The notes under the pieces were generated by a model, which was not told the origin of the DNA, ran no database searches, and saw only the letters and a list, made by a program, of their open reading frames with translations. Position numbers and translations under genes: made by a program. A DNA stretch of 26,516 nucleotides from Campylobacterota bacterium (GTDB lineage: Bacteria > Campylobacterota > Campylobacteria > Campylobacterales > Sulfurovaceae): positions 1 to 26,516 of the forward strand of contig JAUVCL010000007.1 of assembly GCA_030595845.1 (NCBI GenBank), written 5' to 3'. Below, piece by piece: positions 15,437 through 22,370 of this stretch (positions are counted from its first letter, which is position 1; every line of letters begins with the position of its first letter).

Positions 15437-15502
15437 ATGAATGATATTATTTTCATACTCGCGATAATTCTTGCTATCTTACGATGGCTGAATTCTCGTT
15501 AA
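15437..15502 (+). CDS. 21-residue hydrophobic peptide, type I toxin-like candidate
   Basis: ATG to TAA, 21 codons, too short for usual gene calling. The peptide has a polar start (MND), a hydrophobic run IIFILAIILAIL and a basic, aromatic end RWLNSR, which is one short transmembrane helix. AGAGGTGG lies 8 nt before the ATG, a stronger ribosome-binding site than most genes here have. The leader can fold to cover that site (15397-15424) and a perfect 8-bp hairpin follows the stop (15507-15528). Size, charge pattern and structured mRNA resemble type I toxins such as TisB, DinQ or Ibs, but I do not recognise the sequence itself. It could instead be a small membrane-complex subunit or a chance ORF. 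No antisense RNA promoter is convincing. Confidence 0.4.
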   Translation: MNDIIFILAIILAILRWLNSR

Positions 15503-15506
15503 ACAC

Positions 15507-15528
15507 AGAGAGAGGTAAAACTCTCTCT
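15507..15528 (+). terminator. 8-bp perfect hairpin after the 21-codon ORF
   Basis: AGAGAGAG, a 6-nt loop, then CTCTCTCT, starting 4 nt after the stop codon. The downstream T content is moderate (TATTTT after 7 nt), so it is a weak terminator. The CTCTCTCT arm can also pair with the GAGAG of the ribosome-binding site at 15420-15424, giving a 5'-3' long-range pairing option. Confidence 0.45.
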
Positions 15529-15566
15529 TCAAACGTATTTTAACACAAAAATAATAACTTGTAAAG

Positions 15567-16244
15567 CTACGCCTCAAACGCATCAAATATAGATCTATAC
15601 AGTAAACCATACAGAGTAAGAAACAGCAGTGGCACAGCCCAAATGAGTCCTATACCAAAAGTCATAACACCAGCAAGAAAAATTAGACCCAAAAGAAATA
15701 ACAGACCAAAGACTTTAAACCAGTGTTTGGTAACTGTTTTTCTTGAAAACTCCATTGCTTCCCAGACATCCATCCCTTTATCTGCTATGAGAGGTAAAGT
15801 AAATACATAAGCAATACTCAGATAAATACCAGGAAGCACAAGCAATACAAAGCCTATGATCGTCATAACATAGATAAGGATACCTGCTAATGCTAACTTA
15901 CCCATAAGGTGATAATAGTTAAAAATAGATTTAAATTCTATATTTTCACCACGTGAATAGTTTATAGCCATCATGATAATACCAACCATAAGTGGCATAA
16001 GTACAGGGTAAGATAAAATAGTCACGATCTGTTGATTCAGAAGATTGGGTACTTCAGGTGTACCTGTGGGAAAAACTATTGCTAAAAGAATTTGTAACAC
16101 AACAGCAACAACCAGATAAGCTCCAAAGGCAGCGATAAATGTTCCTTTTACACCATCTATATGGCGAAACCCCTCTTTAATGATCTCTATAATATCAAAA
16201 TCATACTCTGGTATGTTTTGTGTTGGCCTAGTTTCATTTTCCAT
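15567..16244 (-). CDS. Multi-pass membrane protein of unknown function (DUF975/YciC-like pattern)
   Basis: 225 residues. A polar N-terminus of about 35 residues is followed by five or six hydrophobic segments. The stretch VLLVLPGIYLSIAYVFTLPLIADKG, then EAMEFSRKTVTKHWFKVFGLLFLL, resembles the repeat seen in DUF975, YciC and glycerophosphodiester phosphodiesterase membrane domains. The match is by pattern only. AGAGGAGTG precedes the ATG at 16244. It is divergent from the DUF3817 gene across a 100-bp gap that holds likely promoters for both. No catalytic motif is visible, and I do not assign a function. Confidence 0.8.
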   Translation of the reverse strand: MENETRPTQNIPEYDFDIIEIIKEGFRHIDGVKGTFIAAFGAYLVVAVVLQILLAIVFPTGTPEVPNLLNQQIVTILSYPVLMPLMVGIIMMAINYSRGENIEFKSIFNYYHLMGKLALAGILIYVMTIIGFVLLVLPGIYLSIAYVFTLPLIADKGMDVWEAMEFSRKTVTKHWFKVFGLLFLLGLIFLAGVMTFGIGLIWAVPLLFLTLYGLLYRSIFDAFEA

Positions 16245-16271
16245 TTTTACACTCCTCTAAATTAAAATCAA

Positions 16272-16277
16272 ATTATA
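16272..16277 (-). promoter_or_regulatory. Candidate -10 box for the 15567-16244 membrane protein gene
   Basis: On the minus strand this reads TATAAT in the context GGTTATAATTT, 27 nt upstream of the start codon. On the other strand TATACT at 16313-16318 lies 26 nt before the DUF3817 gene, so the gap looks like a divergent promoter region. Neither has a strong -35 box. Confidence 0.5.
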
Positions 16278-16344
16278 ACCTAAAAAAATAACTTTTATTA
16301 ATTATCTTCTGATATACTCTGAAAAATTAAAATTAGGAGTAAAT

Positions 16345-16638
16345 ATGTCTGAATTAAAAAAATTCCGTCTCATCAATAAAATAGAGGGTATCTCGTTTCT
16401 CATCTTACTGTTCATCGCAATGCCAATGAAGTACAGTTTTGGAATCCCTGTGGCTACTAAAATCGTAGGTATGTTACATGGAGTACTTGTGTTTGCTTTC
16501 ATCTATCAGATCATTGAAGCTAAAAAAGAAGTTGGTTTCACTATGAAAGAGACTGCACTCTACTCTATCTTATCACTTATCCCATTTGGTTCTTTCTATA
16601 CAGATAAGCTACTTGCTAAAAAAATGATAACAGCGTAG
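16345..16638 (+). CDS. DUF3817-type integral membrane protein
   Basis: 97 residues with about three hydrophobic segments. The pattern FRLINKIEGISFLILLFIAMPMKY, GMLHGVLVFAFIYQI and the C-terminal LIPFGSFYTDKLL is characteristic of DUF3817 (YdzA-like) membrane proteins, whose role is unknown. TAGGAG lies 6 nt upstream of the ATG. Its last 43 nt overlap, tail to tail, the end of the minus-strand YqaA-family gene, so both strands code there (DKLLAKKMITA on one, VIIFLASSLSV on the other). Confidence 0.9.
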   Translation: MSELKKFRLINKIEGISFLILLFIAMPMKYSFGIPVATKIVGMLHGVLVFAFIYQIIEAKKEVGFTMKETALYSILSLIPFGSFYTDKLLAKKMITA

Positions 16639-17018
16639 CGTGTCCCTTTGGCTACGGCTACAATGAGTGTGAACCACTTAAAGTCGTAGCGTAACACACC
16701 TGCTATAAAAGTCAAGGGGTCCCCGATAATGGGAACCCATGACAGAAGTAATGTCCACCCTCCATATTTACCAAAAAATCCTCTAGCCTTATCCATCTTT
16801 TCTACAGACAGATACCCTTTTTTTTCAAGATAATCTTCACCTTTAAGTCCAAGCCAATAATTCACCATGGAACCAAGAGTATTACCCAGCGTAGCAACTA
16901 ACCATAACAAAAACAATGAATAATTTTGTGAAATGTCGTACACCAGTAAGGCTTCAGAGCCTAAAGGCAGAAGTGTTGCGGCAAGAAAAGAAACGGTAAA
17001 GAGTGTTAAATAAACCAT
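16596..17018 (-). CDS. YqaA-family membrane protein (SNARE-associated/DedA-like)
   Basis: 140 residues, four hydrophobic segments. The start LFTVSFLAATLLPLGSEALLV, then LVATLGNTLGSMVNYWLG and GGWTLLLSWVPIIGDPLTFIAGV, matches YqaA proteins of the DedA/VTT superfamily, which are implicated in lipid transport or membrane homeostasis. Its ATG overlaps the upstream lpxH-like stop as TAATG, so translation is coupled. That pairing with a lipid A enzyme fits an envelope role, by inference. The 3' end overlaps the convergent DUF3817 gene by 43 nt. Confidence 0.9.
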   Translation of the reverse strand: MVYLTLFTVSFLAATLLPLGSEALLVYDISQNYSLFLLWLVATLGNTLGSMVNYWLGLKGEDYLEKKGYLSVEKMDKARGFFGKYGGWTLLLSWVPIIGDPLTFIAGVLRYDFKWFTLIVAVAKGTRYAVIIFLASSLSV

Positions 17019-17701
17019 TAAAGGCTTTTAAAGACTACAGTACCCTCTTCAATCCGTGCCACCATCCCTTGGCATGCCTGAGAAGGTAAAGAGATGTATT
17101 TCCCCACTACCCTGGATTGATGAAAGTGTCCTTCAATGACCAGATCAATATCTTCGTAGTGTTCAAGTATGGCTTCTACTCTTTTTTCAAAACTATGGAA
17201 GGTATTGCAAATGTGCTTTTTTGAAAGTTTTCTCATACGGTCAGAAATGATAGACTTTTCAAAAGGTTTTAAAAGTGAAAGTGTCATTTTGTTTCGTAGT
17301 AGTTTACAGTAAAGGTCATACCCAAACCCAGTCACATATTTGTCACCATGAGAAATACCTACACTTTTTTCTCCAAGTTCAAAAGTAACTGGCTGTTGCC
17401 CTCTACTGTACACTTTTATATCCGGGAATAGTTCACTAAGACAAAAGTCATGATTACCTTCAAAGTAGTGTATCTCTATCTTTTTTGACAGTGTTTGTAA
17501 TAAGCTGATGGCTTCAGAAGAAAACGTTTGAATATATTCATTGTATCCAAAGAGGAGATCGAAGTTGTCACCCATTAAAAAGACTTGAGGGGTATTTACT
17601 TCTCCACTTTCTAATTTTTGAAGTAAGTTTAAAAAAGCATCACCATGATGGGGATAATGTGAGTCTGCGATGAAAAGTGCATTTTCTTGAATAGCTGTCA
17701 T
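17018..17701 (-). CDS. lpxH: UDP-2,3-diacylglucosamine diphosphatase-like metallophosphoesterase
   Basis: 227 residues. Calcineurin-like metal-binding motifs occur in order: ADSH (D-x-H), GDNFD, GNHDF, a later SHGDKY and EGHFHQSR (G-H-x-H). The layout and length match LpxH, the inner-membrane-associated enzyme that cleaves UDP-2,3-diacylglucosamine to lipid X in lipid A synthesis. AGGGGATAAG precedes the ATG. It is coupled by a TAATG overlap to a YqaA-family membrane protein gene. The phosphoesterase call is firm; LpxH is the most likely member, but another metallophosphoesterase with the same fold cannot be ruled out. Confidence 0.85.
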   Translation of the reverse strand: MTAIQENALFIADSHYPHHGDAFLNLLQKLESGEVNTPQVFLMGDNFDLLFGYNEYIQTFSSEAISLLQTLSKKIEIHYFEGNHDFCLSELFPDIKVYSRGQQPVTFELGEKSVGISHGDKYVTGFGYDLYCKLLRNKMTLSLLKPFEKSIISDRMRKLSKKHICNTFHSFEKRVEAILEHYEDIDLVIEGHFHQSRVVGKYISLPSQACQGMVARIEEGTVVFKSL

Positions 17702-17711
17702 CTTATCCCCT

Positions 17712-17810
17712 GTAGGGTGCGTTTGCTAACGCACCTTTTGTTAAGCCTTTCGGCAAAAGTGTTATTTTATATAAATTTTATTATCTGGTGCGTTAGCAAA
17801 CGCACCCTAC
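17712..17810. repeat. REP-like inverted pair (GTAGGGTGCG family) between argC and lpxH
   Basis: Arms 17712-17735 and 17787-17810 are perfect 24-bp inverted copies, each itself a GGTGCGTT/AACGCACC hairpin with a GTAGGG end. The 51-bp spacer contains a small GCC/GGC stem. The right arm starts 4 nt after the argC stop; the left arm ends 10 nt before the lpxH start, so the element fills the gap. Confidence 0.9.
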
Positions 17811-17814
17811 AAAA

Positions 17815-18822
17815 CTATGGCATATATGATATAACCGGTATACCCATCCCCTCATCATATCCACACATCAAATTTGCCGCAACAAGTGCCTGTGAACTTG
17901 CACCACGCAATAAATTATCAATGGCAGAACTTACAAACAAAGCATTGCCATTTTTGGCGGCAAAGATATCACAAAAATGTGTCCCTGCTGTACTTTTGAT
18001 GTCTACAGGTGTTTCACGTATACGTATGAACGGATCATTTGCATAATGTTTTTTCAGTACTTCAAGCGGATCAATATCTTCTTTTAAAACAGCATAAATA
18101 GAAACCAATTCACCACGTGTTGCAGGAATGAGATGGGGTACAAAGTTCACATTCATTTTGACACCATGCACTTTTTCTATCTTCTCTGCAATTTCAGGTG
18201 CATGACGATGTTTAAGTGGATTGTAGGCAAATATATTCTCATTCATGTTCACAAAGCTTGTCATCTCTGTAAGCTTTTTACCTGCACCACTCACACCTGA
18301 CTTTGCATCTACAAAAAGAGGTGCATTAGTATCGAGGTAAGGGATGAACGGCAAAATACCAAGTAACGTAGCAGTAGGATAACAACCCGGACCTGCAGCC
18401 AATTTTGCTGTTTTCAACTCTTCTCTGTAATACTCTATAAGTGCATACACAGACTCATCCAAATGTGCAGTATCTTCATGTTCACAATAGTGTTCTTCAT
18501 ACGTATCAAGATCTAAACGGTAATCAGCAGAAAGGTCTACAACTTTTACACCCTTATCCAGAAGGTCTTTTGCAAACCCCATAGAAGTTTTATGTGGCAA
18601 GGCAAGGAAAACAAGCTCACAACGTTCAGCCACAGAAGCAACATCTGCTTTTTCTACAGGAAGGCTTATGACATTTTCAAGTGAGGGGTGAAGTTGTTCT
18701 ATCATTGTATCACCCTGCGTAGTAGCAAGATACGTCAACTGAAACCCGCCATGAGTTACTAACATTTTAACCAGTTCTAAACCTGTGTAACCACTGGCAC
18801 CTACAATTCCTACTTTTATCAT
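17815..18822 (-). CDS. argC: N-acetyl-gamma-glutamyl-phosphate reductase
   Basis: NADPH-dependent reductase, third step of arginine biosynthesis. 335 residues. The N-terminal Rossmann motif is GIVGASGYTGLEL; the catalytic cysteine is Cys147 in AGPGCYPTAT. Further conserved pieces are LALPHKTS, VDLSADYRL, AKSGVSGAGK, and the His-containing RHAPEI. AGAGGTAG precedes the ATG at 18822. It lies 10 nt downstream of greA, so the two are probably co-transcribed. A REP-like pair follows within 4 nt of its stop. Confidence 0.97.
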   Translation of the reverse strand: MIKVGIVGASGYTGLELVKMLVTHGGFQLTYLATTQGDTMIEQLHPSLENVISLPVEKADVASVAERCELVFLALPHKTSMGFAKDLLDKGVKVVDLSADYRLDLDTYEEHYCEHEDTAHLDESVYALIEYYREELKTAKLAAGPGCYPTATLLGILPFIPYLDTNAPLFVDAKSGVSGAGKKLTEMTSFVNMNENIFAYNPLKHRHAPEIAEKIEKVHGVKMNVNFVPHLIPATRGELVSIYAVLKEDIDPLEVLKKHYANDPFIRIRETPVDIKSTAGTHFCDIFAAKNGNALFVSSAIDNLLRGASSQALVAANLMCGYDEGMGIPVISYMP

Positions 18823-18832
18823 CTACTACCTC

Positions 18833-19321
18833 TTAACCTAATACAATTTCTACGTAAGACACTTCTTCAATGTCATATGTCTTTTTACCTGTTGGTAATG
18901 TTAATGATACTTCATCACCCTCTTCTTTACCTATAAGTACTCTAGCCATAGGTGACTGTATAGAGATAAGCCCTTTAGTAGGATTAGACTCTTGCCCTCC
19001 AACGATGGTATAGGTAAGCTTTTCATCTGTATTTTTCTCCGTCAACTGTACCGTAGAGCCAAAAGAGATACGTTCATGTGCCAGTGTAGACGGGTCTACC
19101 ACTTGTGCACGTCCAACCACATCTGTCAGTTCAATGATACGTGCTTCCATAAGCCCTTGCTCATCTTTGGCAGCATGATACTCTGCATTTTCTTTCAAGT
19201 CACCCTGTGCTCTTGCCTCATCGATCACCAGTGCAATGGCACCTCTTTCAACCGTTTTCAACTGTTCTAATTCTTCTGAAAGTTTTACGTACGTTACTCT
19301 TAACATCGGCTCTTTTTGCAC
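18833..19321 (-). CDS. greA: Transcription elongation factor GreA
   Basis: 162 residues. The N-terminal coiled coil carries the family signature ARAQGDLKENAEYHAAKDEQGLMEARI with the acidic tip (DLKEN). The C-terminal FKBP-like domain begins near STVQLTEKN, with SPMARVLIGKEEGDEV following. It stimulates RNA cleavage by backtracked RNA polymerase. I use the GTG at 19321, because AAGGATAAATC lies just upstream and the MQKEPM start is like other GreA proteins; an ATG six codons in is the alternative. An extended -10 promoter lies at 19356-19361. argC follows 10 nt after. Confidence 0.95.
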   Translation of the reverse strand: MQKEPMLRVTYVKLSEELEQLKTVERGAIALVIDEARAQGDLKENAEYHAAKDEQGLMEARIIELTDVVGRAQVVDPSTLAHERISFGSTVQLTEKNTDEKLTYTIVGGQESNPTKGLISIQSPMARVLIGKEEGDEVSLTLPTGKKTYDIEEVSYVEIVLG

Positions 19322-19355
19322 GATTTATCCTTGTATAGTTATATTAATTATATGT

Positions 19356-19361
19356 ATTATA
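19356..19361 (-). promoter_or_regulatory. Extended -10 promoter for greA
   Basis: The minus strand reads TTGCTATAAT, a TGn extended -10 with perfect TATAAT, 34 nt before the GTG start. The -35 region is weak. It sits in the 80-bp gap between the mltD-like gene and greA, so greA can be transcribed on its own. Confidence 0.6.
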
Positions 19362-19401
19362 GCAAAAAGATTATCTGACGGGCTTCCACTGTAGTGATCT
19401 C

Positions 19402-20535
19402 TTATTTAGATATTTTTTCAAATATATTTTGACTGACTGGAATCACAAGTAAACTGTCCAAAACAAGAAAATCATTTTTTAAATGATTACTGAGCATGAT
19501 CTCTTCACTATCTGCATGATACAACTTAGCGACACTCTCCAAGGTCTCTCCCCATGCAACATAATGTGAAATCATATGCGACTTCAATTTCAATGTTTTA
19601 TTATCTGTTTTTTGATCTGATTTCTTCTTTTTAGGTAACTCATAACGTAAATAAAATGCATACACTTTTTCTATAGGAATGGTAATTTTATAAACTGCTT
19701 TCTCTTTTGGAAGCAAAGCATTTTTAAAACTTTTATTGAGATTAAAAAGTTGTTTTTCTTTCATTTTAAGTAGTTTGGCAAGCTGTTCTAATGAGGTACC
19801 GCCTGAGACATCAACCCTGATCAGCGTATCTTCCAATCCCGCATGCATATCTGTGCCAAAATCCAATGTCACATTCTCTCCTATCATTGAGACAAGAAGA
19901 AGTTTTTTGATATATTCTCGTGTTTCACGAGGAAGATATTTTAAATTATTGTCAGTCAATATACTTAGATCATCTGTCCCGGCACGACGTATTGCACGCT
20001 CCATACAACCCTCACCACAATTATATGCCATGGCAGCAAGATACCATTTACCAAACTGTTTATGTAATTTATTGAGGTAAGCGATAGCTGCAGAGGTTGC
20101 AAATACTGTATCACATCGTTCATCATAACTGTTACAGACGACAAGATCATACTGTTTTGCTGTTGCCGCCATAAATTGCCATAAACCTACCGCTTTTTTA
20201 GGTGAAACAGCGTCTGTTGTGAAACCAGACTCAACCATGGACAAGTAGATAAAAAGATCACTCACACCATCTTCAACAAGCAAGCCTTGCATGGTAGGGA
20301 GTATCTCTTTCCCACGTATTAAAGAGTGTTGATAAAAGCGCTTTAACTTTTTTTCATTTTTCATGACAAAAGAGACAAAAGCATCATCATAAATATAAGA
20401 TTCATCGACATCAAACTCAGTAAACACATAGCTGTAGCTTGGGTATTTACTTTCTAGCCATGATGCATTGAGTGTACTTAGTACTAGGAAGAAGAACAAT
20501 AAAGAGCGTTTAAAGTAACTTCCTATACTTAACAT
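19402..20535 (-). CDS. Membrane-bound lytic murein transglycosylase, MltD-like with LysM
   Basis: 377 residues. A signal sequence (SLLFFFLVLSTLNA, about residues 11-24) leads to a SLT domain with the catalytic Glu102 in SMVESGF. AVGLWQFMAATAK, AAMAYNCGEG and YLPRETREYI are the usual MltD/MltC landmarks. A C-terminal LysM-type peptidoglycan-binding segment (about 325-365, SHYVAWGETLESVAKLYHAD) follows. It cleaves peptidoglycan glycan strands in the periplasm. Its ATG overlaps the tatD stop as TAATG, so translation is coupled. A second, weaker LysM-like stretch may lie at about 225-275. Confidence 0.92.
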   Translation of the reverse strand: MLSIGSYFKRSLLFFFLVLSTLNASWLESKYPSYSYVFTEFDVDESYIYDDAFVSFVMKNEKKLKRFYQHSLIRGKEILPTMQGLLVEDGVSDLFIYLSMVESGFTTDAVSPKKAVGLWQFMAATAKQYDLVVCNSYDERCDTVFATSAAIAYLNKLHKQFGKWYLAAMAYNCGEGCMERAIRRAGTDDLSILTDNNLKYLPRETREYIKKLLLVSMIGENVTLDFGTDMHAGLEDTLIRVDVSGGTSLEQLAKLLKMKEKQLFNLNKSFKNALLPKEKAVYKITIPIEKVYAFYLRYELPKKKKSDQKTDNKTLKLKSHMISHYVAWGETLESVAKLYHADSEEIMLSNHLKNDFLVLDSLLVIPVSQNIFEKISK

Positions 20536-21305
20536 TAAAACTTAAAAAGTCTTTGTGCATTTACTGTACTTAATGTTTCTATTTCACTTTTAGTACAGTT
20601 TGAGAGTTCACTCATTTTATCTGCAATAAAATTTGTATACGAGGGTTCATTACGTTTTCCCCTGTGAGGGTGTGGTGTAAGATAAGGCGCATCCGTTTCT
20701 ATAAGTAACTTATCTTTAGGGATCTTAGGGTACACATTGATCAGTTTTTTTGCATTTTTAAATGTCAACACCCCACCAATACCATAATAAAAATTCTTTT
20801 TTGAAAGCTTGAGTAAGGATTCATCAGCATTATAACAATGTAAAACGCCACCCTCTTCTCCTGCATATTTATCTAGTAAATCAAGGCAATCCTCAGAAGA
20901 TTCCCGAATATGTATTATGAGTGGTTTTTTGACTTCTTTTGCCCACAAAATTTGATCGATAAAGATCTTTTTCTGTAAGGCTTTTTCACTGTCAATTTCC
21001 GCTTGTGTTTCAGGTAATCTAAAATAATCCAAACCACATTCACCTATAGCGACACATTTTGGATGATCAACAAATGCTTCCAAATTACTTCTATCATAGA
21101 GCTCTGCATCATAAGGATGTACTCCTACAGCAAAATAAACCCCTTTATACTTTTCAGACAATTCTACAGCACGTTGCAAGGTTTTAGGGTCTGCCCCAGG
21201 TATAATAAATTTTTCTACACCTTCTTGTTTAGCATTTTTCAAAACCTGTTCTATATCATCGTTATATCGTTCATCATCTAAATGGCAATGTGTATCTATA
21301 ATCAT
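20535..21305 (-). CDS. tatD: TatD-family metal-dependent deoxyribonuclease
   Basis: 256 residues. The metal ligands of the TatD fold are all visible: DTHCHLD (His6, His8), GECGLDY (Glu), IHIRES (His), LHCYNA (His) and ETDAPYL (Asp). Members are 3'-5' exonucleases or hydrolases linked to DNA repair. It is first in a minus-strand run tatD-mltD-like-greA-argC, with a 1-nt overlap (TAATG) to the transglycosylase gene. The ribosome-binding site is weak (GTAGAG). A promoter is likely at 21357-21362. Confidence 0.95.
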   Translation of the reverse strand: MIIDTHCHLDDERYNDDIEQVLKNAKQEGVEKFIIPGADPKTLQRAVELSEKYKGVYFAVGVHPYDAELYDRSNLEAFVDHPKCVAIGECGLDYFRLPETQAEIDSEKALQKKIFIDQILWAKEVKKPLIIHIRESSEDCLDLLDKYAGEEGGVLHCYNADESLLKLSKKNFYYGIGGVLTFKNAKKLINVYPKIPKDKLLIETDAPYLTPHPHRGKRNEPSYTNFIADKMSELSNCTKSEIETLSTVNAQRLFKF

Positions 21306-21356
21306 TTATACTCTACTTTTTAAATTTGGGTATAGCTAATAACCCTATATCTTCAT

Positions 21357-21362
21357 ATTATA
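21357..21362 (-). promoter_or_regulatory. Extended -10 promoter for tatD
   Basis: On the minus strand TTGTTATAAT gives TGn plus perfect TATAAT, 51 nt before the tatD start. The other strand has TATAGT at 21417-21422 (CTGAAT 16 nt before it), a possible promoter for the Hpt gene. The 144-bp gap 21306-21449 therefore looks like a divergent promoter region. Confidence 0.55.
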
Positions 21363-21449
21363 ACAAAATCTTCTTCTTTACTCTATTTATACACCTGAAT
21401 CTAATCTTAGATAAGTTATAGTTTATGTTACAAGACACTAAGGACACGT

Positions 21450-22085
21450 ATGCTTGCATTAACCATTTTATCTATCTTTATTCTTCTCATCTTTTTAATG
21501 ATCTTTATAGAGTATAGAAATGAAAAGAAATATCAGGCAAAAAGACGTGCAGAGTCAGAAAAGAAAAGACCGGCACGGAAAAAGCTCAAAGTAAAAAAGG
21601 TTCAACCTAAACGTGAGCCAACTCCAAAACCCGAACCAACTCCAGAGCCAGTCCCAAAACCGGAACCAATTGCAGAGCCTGAACCAACTCCAGAACCTGA
21701 GCCGATTCCTGAACCAATAGTTGAAGTACCAAAAGAAGCAAAACAGTTACCTGAAGGAAATTACCCTAAATTTTCTCATGCAAGACTTGTAGATATGGGC
21801 CTGTCAGATGAAGAAGCAAAAGAGTTTGTAGGCGAACTTATCCCTCAGATTGAAGTAGAAATTCCTCTTATAGAAGTAGCCATGGAAGGTGGAGACTTTC
21901 ATAAAATGGAGCGATTGACACACGGAATTAAAGGGTCCGCAACAAACCTGGGGACAGGTGGCGTTTCAGACCTTTTGGTTGACTATAATACCTATTTAAA
22001 AACAGGTACAGACATTGACATTGCGAAAGCATATTTTGAACATTTGGTACGTTATACCGCTGAGTTAAAAACGCAGTACAGCTAG
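21450..22085 (+). CDS. Membrane-anchored histidine phosphotransfer (Hpt) domain protein
   Basis: 211 residues. One N-terminal transmembrane helix (about 2-20, LALTILSIFILLIFLMIFI) is followed by a very basic stretch (about 24-50) and a Pro/Glu/Lys repeat linker (about 54-92, with PEPTPEPVPKPEP-like units). A C-terminal Hpt domain (about 105-208) has the phosphorylatable His158 in HGIKGSATNLG. Hpt domains relay phosphate between receiver domains. No kinase or response regulator is adjacent, so it is an orphan relay tethered to the inner membrane. AAGGACACGT precedes the ATG. The proline-rich linker could be a rigid spacer. The partner is unknown. Confidence 0.87.
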   Translation: MLALTILSIFILLIFLMIFIEYRNEKKYQAKRRAESEKKRPARKKLKVKKVQPKREPTPKPEPTPEPVPKPEPIAEPEPTPEPEPIPEPIVEVPKEAKQLPEGNYPKFSHARLVDMGLSDEEAKEFVGELIPQIEVEIPLIEVAMEGGDFHKMERLTHGIKGSATNLGTGGVSDLLVDYNTYLKTGTDIDIAKAYFEHLVRYTAELKTQYS

Positions 22086-22103
22086 AAGATACTCTAAGCT
22101 CTC

Positions 22104-22370
22104 ATTATCGTACTAAGTAGACATATAAATTTTTGATGTAGTGATTTCGTTCATAATCAAGGCAGATTTTTGAAGGACTCGCCAAAGCGAATTCGAGAAA
22201 ATCTAACGTAGAGTATGGGCGAAAGCACTGCACCCTTCGGGAAGAATGAGAGAAAGCAATCTGCAAGCAAAAAAATCTTTGAATTAACCAGTTAGTCCCA
22301 CAATTTTTTTACTCACATCTTACCTCCTCTCATTCTTTCAAAAGTTGATATGTCTACTTAGTCCGATAAT
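22104..22370. mobile_element. 267-bp element with 33-bp terminal inverted repeats, MITE-like
   Basis: Arms 22104-22136 and 22338-22370 are inverted copies, 30 of 33 positions matching, with a perfect 15-bp core ACTAAGTAGACATAT. Inside are a second 10-bp inverted pair (AGAATGAGAG 22243-22252 / CTCTCATTCT 22327-22336), a GCAGATT/AATCTGC pair (22162-22168 / 22258-22264) and GCGAAAGC and CCCTTCGGG hairpin-like motifs. The right arm contains the recN stop codon and its last three codons. No transposase is present and no clear target duplication is seen. A 26-codon ORF (ATG at 22215) exists inside but has no convincing ribosome-binding site. It could be a non-autonomous transposon or a structured repeat RNA. 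It fills the gap between the convergent Hpt and recN genes. Confidence 0.55.

Noticed and set aside
10655..17810. Repeats considered as a CRISPR array
   Set aside because: Units are inverted palindromes in separate gaps kilobases apart, without regular spacers or cas genes.
22215..22295. A 26-codon ORF inside the TIR element (ATG at 22215)
   Set aside because: No convincing ribosome-binding site, polar low-complexity product, and it runs across stem-forming repeat DNA, so the frame is more likely incidental.
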